NCBI GenBank assembly: GCA_947629455.1
Contig: CANRDT010000022.1
Span: forward strand, 1-35,144
From: an uncultured Ruminococcus sp.
GTDB lineage: Bacteria; Bacillota; Clostridia; Oscillospirales; Ruminococcaceae
Direction: 5' to 3'
DNA: 35,144 bases
Shown: piece by piece, positions 24,231 to 31,219 of the stretch
Position numbering within the stretch: the stretch's first letter is position 1
How the letters are laid out: each line of letters starts with the position of its first letter
Made by a program: the position numbers and the translations under genes
The notes under the pieces: model-generated
Told to the model about the DNA's origin: nothing
The model's database searches: none
Seen by the model: the letters and a program-made list of their open reading frames with translations, nothing else

Positions 24231-25172
24231 CTAACCCGACTTAAAGAGAAACATTCGCTCGTTTTCGCCGTCAAGCTCGACCTTGACCTTATCGCCGCCC
24301 CTTATGCCGAGCGACTCCATATAATCTTTCGGAAGCTGAAGCCTGCCCGATCTGTCCAGAACCACAAGCTCTTCGCGGACAGCCTCGTCGTCCTCCTCCC
24401 CGGTATCGTTCATCTCGCTGAGATCCTCCGCATACGAACGTTTGCGTATGATCTCCGAACTGGTGCGTCCGTCCCTTATCGCCACCACACGGTCGATGTG
24501 GCGGGCAAGCTTGACGTCGTGCGTAACGATCACGACAGTGATCTGCTCCGTCCGGTTAAGCTCCTTGAAAATATCGAGTATCACATTTGAAGTTTTAGTA
24601 TCCACCGAACCTGTCGGCTCGTCGGCAAGCAGAAGTTTCGGCTGATTCGCAAGCGCGATAGCTATCGCGACTCTCTGCTGTTCGCCGCCCGACATCTGGT
24701 CAAGACGGCTGTTGCGGCGGTTTGAAAGTCCCACCTTTTCAAGCAGCTCCAGCGCGCGCTGACGTCTTTGCTTTTTCCCCTTGAGGATCATCGGCATCTC
24801 GACGTTCTGCACGGCGGTCAGGTAGGGGATAAGGTTCCTCGCGTTGTTCTGCCAGACAAAACCGACGGTATTGCGTTTGTAATCCATATAGTCCTTGTCG
24901 CTGAATTTGAGGAGATTCTTCCCGTCCACGGTAAGGCTGCCTGCGGACGGCCGGTCAAGTCCTCCCAGCATATTGAGCAAAGTGGATTTTCCGCTGCCGG
25001 AGTTTCCGACTATCGCCATCAGCTCGCCTCTTTCAACGTCCAGATCAAGACCCTGCAGGGCGACGACTTCGATCTCGTCGGTCTTGTAAATTTTTACAAG
25101 GTTTTCACATCTTATCATATATTTGTCATCTTCGGAAGTTACAATGTTTTCCGACGAATGGGCGTCACTCAA
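24231..25172 (-). CDS. ABC transporter ATPase (LolD/MacB type) with C-terminal AbrB-like domain
   Basis: An ATP-hydrolysing subunit of the LolD/MacB/FtsE subfamily. Residues 20-240 hold Walker A GNSGSGKST, signature MSGGEQQRVAIA, Walker B KLLLADEPTGSVD and the switch histidine in VIVTHD. After an acidic linker (about 245-265), residues 267-313 look like a SpoVT/AbrB-type swapped-hairpin domain: a DRSGRLQLPKDYMESLGI segment followed by RGGDKVKVEL. That addition is not part of ordinary LolD proteins and suggests dimerization or regulation. Start is TTG 25172, overlapping the stop of the upstream ATPase by 8 bp (TTGAGTGA). An ATG 18 codons later is an alternative without a good ribosome site. 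No FtsX/MacB-type permease is present, so the natural partners in this cluster would be the MalF/MalG-type permeases. Confidence 0.9.
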   Translation of the reverse strand: MSDAHSSENIVTSEDDKYMIRCENLVKIYKTDEIEVVALQGLDLDVERGELMAIVGNSGSGKSTLLNMLGGLDRPSAGSLTVDGKNLLKFSDKDYMDYKRNTVGFVWQNNARNLIPYLTAVQNVEMPMILKGKKQRRQRALELLEKVGLSNRRNSRLDQMSGGEQQRVAIAIALANQPKLLLADEPTGSVDTKTSNVILDIFKELNRTEQITVVIVTHDVKLARHIDRVVAIRDGRTSSEIIRKRSYAEDLSEMNDTGEEDDEAVREELVVLDRSGRLQLPKDYMESLGIRGGDKVKVELDGENERMFLFKSG

Positions 25173-25842
25173 CTATCTCACCGTCCTCCAGCGTATAAAC
25201 GCGATCGGCAATATCTATCATACTCGGATCGTGGGTGGTCATAACTATCGTCATACCATGCTCCGCGACCAGATCTTTGAACAGCTTTACAACGTGCAGC
25301 GCGGTGTTCGTATCGAGCTCGGCGGTAGGTTCGTCGGCAAATACAAGCTCCGGCTCGTGGGCGATCGCCCTTGCTATCGCGACTCTCTGCTGCTCGCCGC
25401 CCGACATCTCGCCCGGACGGTGGAACATACGCTTGTCAAGGTTCACATTTTTCATGACCTCTCGCACCCGTGCGTCGCGTTTTTCGTAGGGATATTTCGC
25501 CAGCCTGAGTCCGAACTCCACATTCTCGTAGGCGTTCATTCCCGACATCAGCGCCACCGACTGAAACACAAAAGACATCTGATAACGCCTTATGCCGTCA
25601 CGTTTTTTCTCGGAAAGACGCGTTATATCCTGTCCGCCGAAAACGACCTTTCCGGAAGTCGGCTTGTCAAGCGCCCCCAGAATGTTTATCAGCGTAGTTT
25701 TTCCGCTGCCTGAACGACCCCTCAGAATGGTGAGTTTTCCCTTTTCTATCTGTATATTGACATTTTTCAGAGCAGATACCGTACTTCCGTCCCCGATCTT
25801 AAAATCGCGGCACAGATCCTCGGTCGTAAGAATATATTCCAT
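25165..25842 (-). CDS. ABC transporter ATPase (LolD/MacB type), first gene of the cluster
   Basis: A 225-residue ATPase with Walker A GRSGSGKTT, signature MSGGEQQRVAIARA, Walker B LVFADEPTAELD and switch histidine in VMTTHD. Its size and the Q-loop region (YQMSFVFQSVALM) fit the LolD/MacB group, which usually partners FtsX-like permeases in export or lipoprotein release. The ATG at 25842 is 5 bases after GGGGAG and is preferred to an in-frame TTG at 25860. It overlaps the second ATPase, so the two are made together, possibly as a heterodimer. A consensus promoter lies at 26,105-26,133, leaving a leader of about 250 nt. Confidence 0.92.
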   Translation of the reverse strand: MEYILTTEDLCRDFKIGDGSTVSALKNVNIQIEKGKLTILRGRSGSGKTTLINILGALDKPTSGKVVFGGQDITRLSEKKRDGIRRYQMSFVFQSVALMSGMNAYENVEFGLRLAKYPYEKRDARVREVMKNVNLDKRMFHRPGEMSGGEQQRVAIARAIAHEPELVFADEPTAELDTNTALHVVKLFKDLVAEHGMTIVMTTHDPSMIDIADRVYTLEDGEIVE

Positions 25843-26104
25843 ACAACTCCCCGTTCCCAAGAAAAGCCGATCCGCACATCCGCTGCAGCCGCGTTTAGTG
25901 CAATATCACCAAATACCGCTCACAAAGCCTTTGTCGGATACGCGTTTTTTCGTCAAATTTTCCGCATATAGTGTTTACTACAAAATCAACATCAATATAT
26001 GGTGACATTCTGTTGAATTTGTTTAAAAGTTTGCCAATCATGCACAGTTTATCGGTATCATTTTTATGCGATATGTCAAAAAATATCACACTTAGCTAAA
26101 TTTT

Positions 26105-26133
26105 ATTATACCAATTCCGCCGACTTTTGTCAA
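26105..26133 (-). promoter_or_regulatory. Perfect sigma-70 promoter of the ABC transporter cluster
   Basis: On the minus strand TTGACA (26128-26133) and TATAAT (26105-26110) are exactly 17 bases apart, both at consensus. It is the only strong minus-strand promoter I find upstream of the two ATPase genes, and the whole cluster down to 12,391 could be read from it. Confidence 0.88.
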
Positions 26134-26140
26134 GTTTACT

Positions 26141-26150
26141 TAAACGTTTA
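26141..26150. promoter_or_regulatory. Palindrome TAAACGTTTA next to the cluster promoter
   Basis: A perfect 10-bp palindrome with the central CG and A/T flanks typical of LacI/CcpA-family operators. It lies 7 bp above the -35 box of the cluster promoter. Position and symmetry suggest a regulator site; the short length means chance is possible. Confidence 0.35.
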
Positions 26151-26400
26151 CGCTCCATGTTTTTTGTGCATATTCACTATTTGGTTATTCTGTATAACCG
26201 TGTCGCTTGATTTTTGTGCAATTTGCCGCTGTACAAGGGCAAAGTGAAGTTTGCCGAAAAAACGAGCGCGCCCTCTCCGCGGCATAATTTACATAAAGTT
26301 TACATTTTCGGAGTGACAAAACCGCCGCGGAGATCAATTTTTACAAAATCGAAGCAAAAAAATTTGCATAGCAAAATAATATTTTAAAATATTCGCCGCA

Positions 26401-26484
26401 GGCGTTCCTTGTCTTACCTCTTACTTCTAAACGCTTACCTCTAAAAGCTCCGCGTTCTGACTTCTGAAATCAAAAATTGATTTT
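26401..26484 (+). repeat. Intergenic repeat family C, copy 1
   Basis: A unit starting GGCGTTCCTTGTCTTACCTC, with tandem TTACTTCT/TTACCTCT motifs and ending in the palindrome GAAATCAA-AAA-TTGATTTT. It recurs in inverted orientation at 35,071-35,144. The 250 bp before it (26,151-26,400) hold no gene, only a CTCCGCGG/CCGCGGAG inverted repeat (26,275-26,332). Confidence 0.75.
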
Positions 26485-26505
26485 CGCAAAAACCGCTGAA
26501 AACTA

Positions 26506-26534
26506 TTGCAATTTATGGAATGATATGATATAAT
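26506..26534 (+). promoter_or_regulatory. Sigma-70 promoter of the right LacI-fold/GGDEF gene
   Basis: TTGCAA (26506-26511) and TATAAT (26529-26534) are separated by 17 bases; the start site should be near 26541, leaving a leader of about 27 nt before the TTG start. It diverges from the ABC cluster promoter about 370 bp away. Confidence 0.85.
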
Positions 26535-26567
26535 ATTACTATATATCCGTAAAAGGGAGGGTCGCAG

Positions 26568-28490
26568 TTGAAACGCAGAACTATAGCAATGTGCGTCACG
26601 GGATATGACTGGGAATATGAAACGAGGATAGTTTACGGCGCATATAAATGCTGTATGGAAAATAATATAAATCTGCTGGTCTTTTCAAACCTTATGCGCA
26701 AACCCGACCTCAATATGGGCAAGGTACTGCCGGACAGTATGATACAAGGCGAGCTTGAGATATTCAACCTCATCAACTACAGTATGCTTGACGGCATAAT
26801 AATGGCAGGAGATTCACTTCTGGAGGAAAGCGTTATCTATGATCTTGTGGACAACGCACGCAGATACAAAATACCGATAATCGACGTAAACGACCCTCTC
26901 CATAAAAATCTCTGCCGCCATATCGCCCTGAGCGATGTAAACGCCATGGAATTTGTGGTGCGCCATCTGGTGGAGGATCATCATCTGACAAAGATCAATT
27001 TCATAGGCGGCTTTATGGGCAACGTCCAGAACGACGAACGTCAGGCGGCTTACGAACGCGTACTGCGCGAACATAATATACCCGTTGAGCCGGAACGTAT
27101 CGCTTACGGAAATTTCTGGATAAGAGCAAAGGAATGTACCGAAAAATTCATAAAGGACGGTCTGCCGGAGGCTATCGTCTGCGCAAGCGATATGATGGCG
27201 TTTTTCTGTATGGATACCCTGAAAGATCACGGCTACAGGATCCCCGAGGACGTGGTGGTCACCGGCTTTGACGCTTTTGCCGACTGCTGGCGCTATAACC
27301 CGACTCTCACTTCCGTAAGGCGCGCTTTCTTTGAATCGGGAGTCAAAGCCGTGGAAATGCTGCTCGACATCTGGGACGGCAAGGACGTTCCCAACAGCGT
27401 AAGTATGGAGTCCGTGCTCGTCAAAAACCAGTCCTGCGGCTGCGTCCCCGTTACCGAGAAAAAAGAAGTCAATGACTTTTTCAACCAGAGCTACGGCGAT
27501 ATAAATAAATTCAAACAGTTCAATTCTTATCTTCTGGAAATGAACACCAGCTTTGCCAGCGCAAAAAATTCGCTCGAGCTGTACACAAGTATGAAATTCG
27601 GAGCAGAGCTTTTCGGACTGAACAGACTGTATGTCTGCATATGCTCTAACGTCGAAACGAACAGTCACAGCTTTGACAACGACGAAACTCCGATGGCGGC
27701 GACGGGCATTTCAAGAAATATGGTGTCTATGCTGCAATACGGTCACGATGTACCCTGCGGTCAGGAATTCCGCTGCGCCGATCTTCTGCCGGAAAGTTTT
27801 CTTGACGGGGAAAAACCGGTCTTTTTCGGATTCTCGCCGATGTACTTCAAGAACAGGTTCTTAGGCTATATCGCGTATGAGCCGACGCGTATAGAGGGCT
27901 CGGGAGATCTTTTCAGCACATGGCTTATGTGCGTTTCCAACAACGCAGGCAGCTTTTATATGAACAACGAGCTGGAATTTGTGGTGGACGAACTGGAAAA
28001 TCTGTATATCCGCGATCCGCTTACCGGACTTTATAACCGACGCGGAATGAAACGTCTCGGCTACAGTCTTATCGAAAAGACGAAAAAGTCGAACAGCTGG
28101 GTCACTATTATGTGCGCGGATATAGATAATCTTAAACCGATAAATGATAAGTACGGTCACGAGGCGGGAGATATTGCCATTACGACGGTGGCTAAAGCGA
28201 TAGAGGCGTCCGTGCCGAAGGGCAGTATATGTACCCGTACAGGAGGGGACGAGTACTGCATAATAATCCCCGAATGCGGCAGCGGCGACGCTCAGAAAAT
28301 AGCCGACGATGTAGACGGTTATCTTGACGGATACAACGCCGACAGCGGTCTGCCCTACAAGGTCGGATGCAGCTGCGGTTTCTACAGCGTACATTCGGAA
28401 AGATTGATAAGTCTCGATCAGATGATGAAAGCCGCAGACGAAAATATGTATAAGATCAAGGCTGCCAAGAAAACCAACCGCACCAAATGA
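26568..28490 (+). CDS. LacI-fold sensor fused to GGDEF diguanylate cyclase (cluster-right copy)
   Basis: A 640-residue relative of the protein at 10,002-11,951, with the same plan. Residues 1-300 are a LacI/periplasmic-binding-type sensor without HTH or signal peptide (RTIAMCVTGYDWEYETRIVY, AIVCASDMMAFFC, DVVVTGFDAF), closing with a SCGC motif. An unassigned domain follows (300-470), then a GGDEF domain with RDPLTGLYNRRG and ADIDNLKPIND. The signature reads GGDEY at 559-563, a conservative change from F to Y that probably keeps activity. No RxxD inhibitory site is present. Start is TTG 26568, 7 bases after AAGGGAGG, and a good promoter lies just upstream. It is divergent from the ABC cluster and 40 bp before comM. 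Shared segments such as GELEIFNLINYSMLDG against GELNIFELINFDLLDA show that the two copies are paralogs. Confidence 0.92.
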   Translation: MKRRTIAMCVTGYDWEYETRIVYGAYKCCMENNINLLVFSNLMRKPDLNMGKVLPDSMIQGELEIFNLINYSMLDGIIMAGDSLLEESVIYDLVDNARRYKIPIIDVNDPLHKNLCRHIALSDVNAMEFVVRHLVEDHHLTKINFIGGFMGNVQNDERQAAYERVLREHNIPVEPERIAYGNFWIRAKECTEKFIKDGLPEAIVCASDMMAFFCMDTLKDHGYRIPEDVVVTGFDAFADCWRYNPTLTSVRRAFFESGVKAVEMLLDIWDGKDVPNSVSMESVLVKNQSCGCVPVTEKKEVNDFFNQSYGDINKFKQFNSYLLEMNTSFASAKNSLELYTSMKFGAELFGLNRLYVCICSNVETNSHSFDNDETPMAATGISRNMVSMLQYGHDVPCGQEFRCADLLPESFLDGEKPVFFGFSPMYFKNRFLGYIAYEPTRIEGSGDLFSTWLMCVSNNAGSFYMNNELEFVVDELENLYIRDPLTGLYNRRGMKRLGYSLIEKTKKSNSWVTIMCADIDNLKPINDKYGHEAGDIAITTVAKAIEASVPKGSICTRTGGDEYCIIIPECGSGDAQKIADDVDGYLDGYNADSGLPYKVGCSCGFYSVHSERLISLDQMMKAADENMYKIKAAKKTNRTK

Positions 28491-28529
28491 TCTTTTGTAA
28501 AAACGCTTTCCGTGAAAGAGGTAATGGCG

Positions 28530-30056
28530 ATGTTCGCGAAAATAAACAGTCTGGGACTTATGGGACTGAACGCATTTCCGGTATATGTAGAGATAGAGGC
28601 AAGCCGCGGCATACAGAGCTTTGACATAGTGGGACTCGGCGACGCGGCGGTAAAAGAGAGCCGCGAACGTATCCGCAGCGCGCTGAGGTGCAGCGACATA
28701 ACCTTTCCCGTGCAGAAGATACTGGTGAACCTCGCTCCTGCCGACCGCAAAAAATTTGGTTCGGTACACGATCTCGGGATAGCGGTCGCGCTGATGACGA
28801 TAGTCGGTCTTTGCAGTCAGGAACAGAACGAAAACTCCGCATTTATCGGAGAAGTTTCCCTCAACGGAGAGATCAGACCGATACAGGGCGTTCTGCCGAT
28901 GACTATCCTCGCTCAGAAAATGGGTATAAAGAATATTTTTGTCCCTGCCGACAACGCGCGCGAAGCTGCCGTGGTGGAGGGGATAAACGTTTTCGGCGCG
29001 GAAAGCCTTGCGCAGCTTGTTCTGCATTTTTCAAATAAGGCGGTTATGCTGCCCGTAAAGGCGATCCCTGCCAAGGAGGAGGACTTTTACGGAGATCTGG
29101 ATTTCTGTGACGTAAAAGGTCAGCAGAGCGCAAAGAAAGCGTTGGAGATCGCGGCTGCCGGAGGTCACAACGCGCTGATGATAGGCCCTCCCGGTTCGGG
29201 AAAATCCATGCTTGCAAAGCGTATGCCCTCGATACTTCCGAAAATGACCTTTGAGGAATCAATAGAAACGACGAATATACATTCCGTTGCAGGCGCTCTC
29301 GACAAGGAACACCCCCTTGTGACGGTGCGTCCTTTCCGCGCTCCGCACCATACGGTATCTCCTGCCGGACTTTCGGGCGGCGGCAGTATACCTCACCCGG
29401 GAGAGATCTCAATGGCGCACAACGGTCTGCTTTTTCTGGACGAGCTTGCCGAGTTTTCGCGCATTTCTCTGGAAATACTCCGTCAGCCGCTCGAGGACAG
29501 GCAGGTCACTATTTCGCGCGTATCAGGTTCGGTGACTTATCCCTGTTCGTTTATGCTGATAGCCGCGATGAATCCCTGCCCCTGCGGATATTACGGTCAC
29601 CCCACCAAAAAGTGTATCTGTTCCCACAAACAGGTGACGACATATCTTTCAAAGGTGAGCGGCCCTCTGCTCGACAGGTTCGACATTCACGTTGAAGTTC
29701 CGCCGGTGGATTTTTCGGAAATATCCTCCGAAAACAAAGAGGAAACTTCCGAAGCGATAAGGGAACGCGTCCAGAAAGCGCGTGACATACAGAACCGCCG
29801 TTTCAAGGGGACGAACATCACCTGCAACGCGCGGATAACAAGCGACATAATGCAGGAGGTCTGCGCCATGACAGATTCCGCAAAGGTCGTTTTTGAAAGC
29901 GTCTTTGAAAAGCTCGGTCTGTCGGCAAGGGCATACGACCGCATATTAAAGGTGGCAAGGACTTGCGCGGATATTTCCGGTTCGGATATTATTGACAGGG
30001 AGCATATCACTCAGGCTGTACAATACCGCTCGCTTGACCGCAAGTACTGGCAGTAA
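28530..30056 (+). CDS. comM: ComM/YifB-family AAA+ ATPase (Mg-chelatase-like)
   Basis: A hexameric helicase-type ATPase; in transformable bacteria ComM drives branch migration during DNA integration. From the chosen start it has 508 residues, the normal length. Residues 1-170 form the Lon-protease-like N-terminal domain (KINSLGLMGLNAFPVYVEIE). The ATPase core has Walker A GPPGSGKSMLAKRM, Walker B LLFLDELAEF and the family insert PCPCGYYGHPTKKCIC. The C-terminal lid includes LGLSARAYDRILKVART. ATG 28530 is 8 bases after AGAGG; GTG 28512 would lie before the ribosome site. It starts 39 bp after the GGDEF gene and may share its transcript. A terminator follows. Confidence 0.95.
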   Translation: MFAKINSLGLMGLNAFPVYVEIEASRGIQSFDIVGLGDAAVKESRERIRSALRCSDITFPVQKILVNLAPADRKKFGSVHDLGIAVALMTIVGLCSQEQNENSAFIGEVSLNGEIRPIQGVLPMTILAQKMGIKNIFVPADNAREAAVVEGINVFGAESLAQLVLHFSNKAVMLPVKAIPAKEEDFYGDLDFCDVKGQQSAKKALEIAAAGGHNALMIGPPGSGKSMLAKRMPSILPKMTFEESIETTNIHSVAGALDKEHPLVTVRPFRAPHHTVSPAGLSGGGSIPHPGEISMAHNGLLFLDELAEFSRISLEILRQPLEDRQVTISRVSGSVTYPCSFMLIAAMNPCPCGYYGHPTKKCICSHKQVTTYLSKVSGPLLDRFDIHVEVPPVDFSEISSENKEETSEAIRERVQKARDIQNRRFKGTNITCNARITSDIMQEVCAMTDSAKVVFESVFEKLGLSARAYDRILKVARTCADISGSDIIDREHITQAVQYRSLDRKYWQ

Positions 30057-30090
30057 CAAGTATACATACAAGGTTTTAGGATCATAAAGC

Positions 30091-30119
30091 AAAAAAGGGA
30101 CTGTGAAGTCCCGTTTTTT
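30091..30119 (+). terminator. Rho-independent terminator after comM
   Basis: GGGACT-GTGA-AGTCCC followed by G and six T, preceded by six A, 40 bp after the comM stop. The symmetric A and T tracts allow use from both strands. Confidence 0.88.
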
Positions 30120-30136
30120 ATGTCATTTTCAGTCTG

Positions 30137-30388
30137 TCAGGTCTCATTTTGCTGTTCAAGCAGCTGCTCTATAAGAATGTCATGTTTTCCTTTACTGCGC
30201 TCGGAAAGCTGTCTGTAACGCTTTATTAGCAGCAGCTCATCATCGGAAAGGCGCGTATATTCCATTTTTCTGAAAGATACCCTGCCTGCGAGATAATCGA
30301 GTGAGACGTCATAGTAATCCGCAAGCTGTATCGCTCTGCAAAATGGAATTTCACGTTCGCCCTTTTCGTACTTCCCGTTTTTAGCTGT
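30137..30388 (-). pseudogene. Truncated XRE-type (Cro/C1) transcriptional regulator
   Basis: On the minus strand an open frame without a start codon encodes about 83 residues. These clearly match the end of an XRE helix-turn-helix domain (KNGKYEKGEREIPFCRAI, then QLADYYDVSLDYLAGR) followed by an 45-residue helical tail ending LIEQLLEQQNET. The frame begins after a TAA at 30,389-30,391. In the next frame upstream (to about 30,420) is a fragment, IKFGRKSIQL, that looks like the usual start of such a protein. Most of the first three helices, including the recognition helix region, are missing, so the gene has lost an internal piece and shifted frame. It should not bind DNA. It may once have regulated the neighbouring plus-strand membrane protein. 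Confidence 0.75.
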
Positions 30389-30513
30389 TTATCATGGCAA
30401 CTGGATACTTTTCCTTCCAAATTTTATGATCTCTATTGTGTGTTGGTTATTCTTTACATATGCAGTAGGCATAAAAGGGATAATAAGGCTGGCAGTAAAC
30501 AAGGAACAGTGAT

Positions 30514-31131
30514 ATGAAAAGAGATACAGGAGATATTGCAGTCAGCATCATATTGGTGATACTGCTGACGGGGGCGGCATTTTTCATACTTAAATATCTT
30601 TTCGCCGCTTTTGTAAAATGTTATCGTTACACCGTAAAAAGAAGGATCAGATTTTTTGGTATCCTGACACTTGTTATCTATGCGCTGGGGGCATTTTTAT
30701 TGCTGATAGTTGTCACAAAAGATGACATGATAAGTTACATACCGCTCACACCGCCGCTGATACTTGCTCTATCAATAGCAATTCTTGCGCTACCAACGAT
30801 CGTTGCTATCCTCAGGCATGGGATAGGATATGGCATAGGGCTTTCGTTTTTCAGATCGGTAACAGCCTTTTTGGGGGGATTGCTTATTGCAGAGTCCGCA
30901 GGAGTTATTGCCGGCGCTCTTCTTTTAGGAGCGTTCTGTATCGAAGGCTGGTTTGACGGTGCATATGTAATGGTCACTCTTAACGGAGAGATACTCGCAT
31001 TGCGGAATGTAGGCGATTCGCCTGATCTTTTTTCGGATATGGACGGCAGAACGTTTTACAAATTAAATGACAGAAGTTTTATATGCAACGATACCGGAGA
31101 AGTATTTTTCATATATTCAGATATTGAGTGA
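30514..31131 (+). CDS. Integral membrane protein of unknown function
   Basis: A 205-residue protein with about five membrane helices (AVSIILVILLTGAAFFILKYL, FFGILTLVIYALGAFLLLIVV, LILALSIAILALPTIVAIL and two glycine/alanine-rich helices near 112-145), then a 55-residue soluble C-terminus. I do not recognise a family. ATG 30514 follows AAGGA at an 8-base distance. It is transcribed towards a terminator at 31,171 and stands alone beside the broken XRE regulator. Confidence 0.75.
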   Translation: MKRDTGDIAVSIILVILLTGAAFFILKYLFAAFVKCYRYTVKRRIRFFGILTLVIYALGAFLLLIVVTKDDMISYIPLTPPLILALSIAILALPTIVAILRHGIGYGIGLSFFRSVTAFLGGLLIAESAGVIAGALLLGAFCIEGWFDGAYVMVTLNGEILALRNVGDSPDLFSDMDGRTFYKLNDRSFICNDTGEVFFIYSDIE

Positions 31132-31170
31132 CTACTTATTATTATGCGATATTGCCTTAAAAAACAAAAA

Positions 31171-31208
31171 GGACTTGCTGCATTATCCGTGCAGCAGTCC
31201 CGTTTTTT
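31171..31208. terminator. Bidirectional terminator between the membrane protein and rsmI
   Basis: TGCTGCA/TGCAGCA extended by GGAC/GTCC forms an 11-bp stem with one bulge and a TTATCCG loop. On the plus strand it is followed by CG and TTTTTT; the A-rich left flank gives T residues for the convergent rsmI transcript. Confidence 0.85.
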
Positions 31209-31219
31209 ATGTCCGCATA

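Noticed and set aside
25895-26089. Possible 64-residue protein (GTG start, IFFDISHKNDTDKLCMIG...) in the leader of the ABC cluster
   Set aside because: No ribosome site near the GTG, AT-rich composition different from the neighbours, and no recognised family. It lies in the 5' leader and could be a leader peptide, but support is too weak to list.
26275-26332. CTCCGCGG/CCGCGGAG inverted repeat as a regulatory element
   Set aside because: Only 8 bp with a 42-bp spacer and no relation to a promoter; likely chance in a GC-rich patch.
27861-29027. Minus-strand open frame of 388 residues opposite the GGDEF and comM genes
   Set aside because: It spans two real plus-strand genes and lacks family features; base composition explains the absence of stops.
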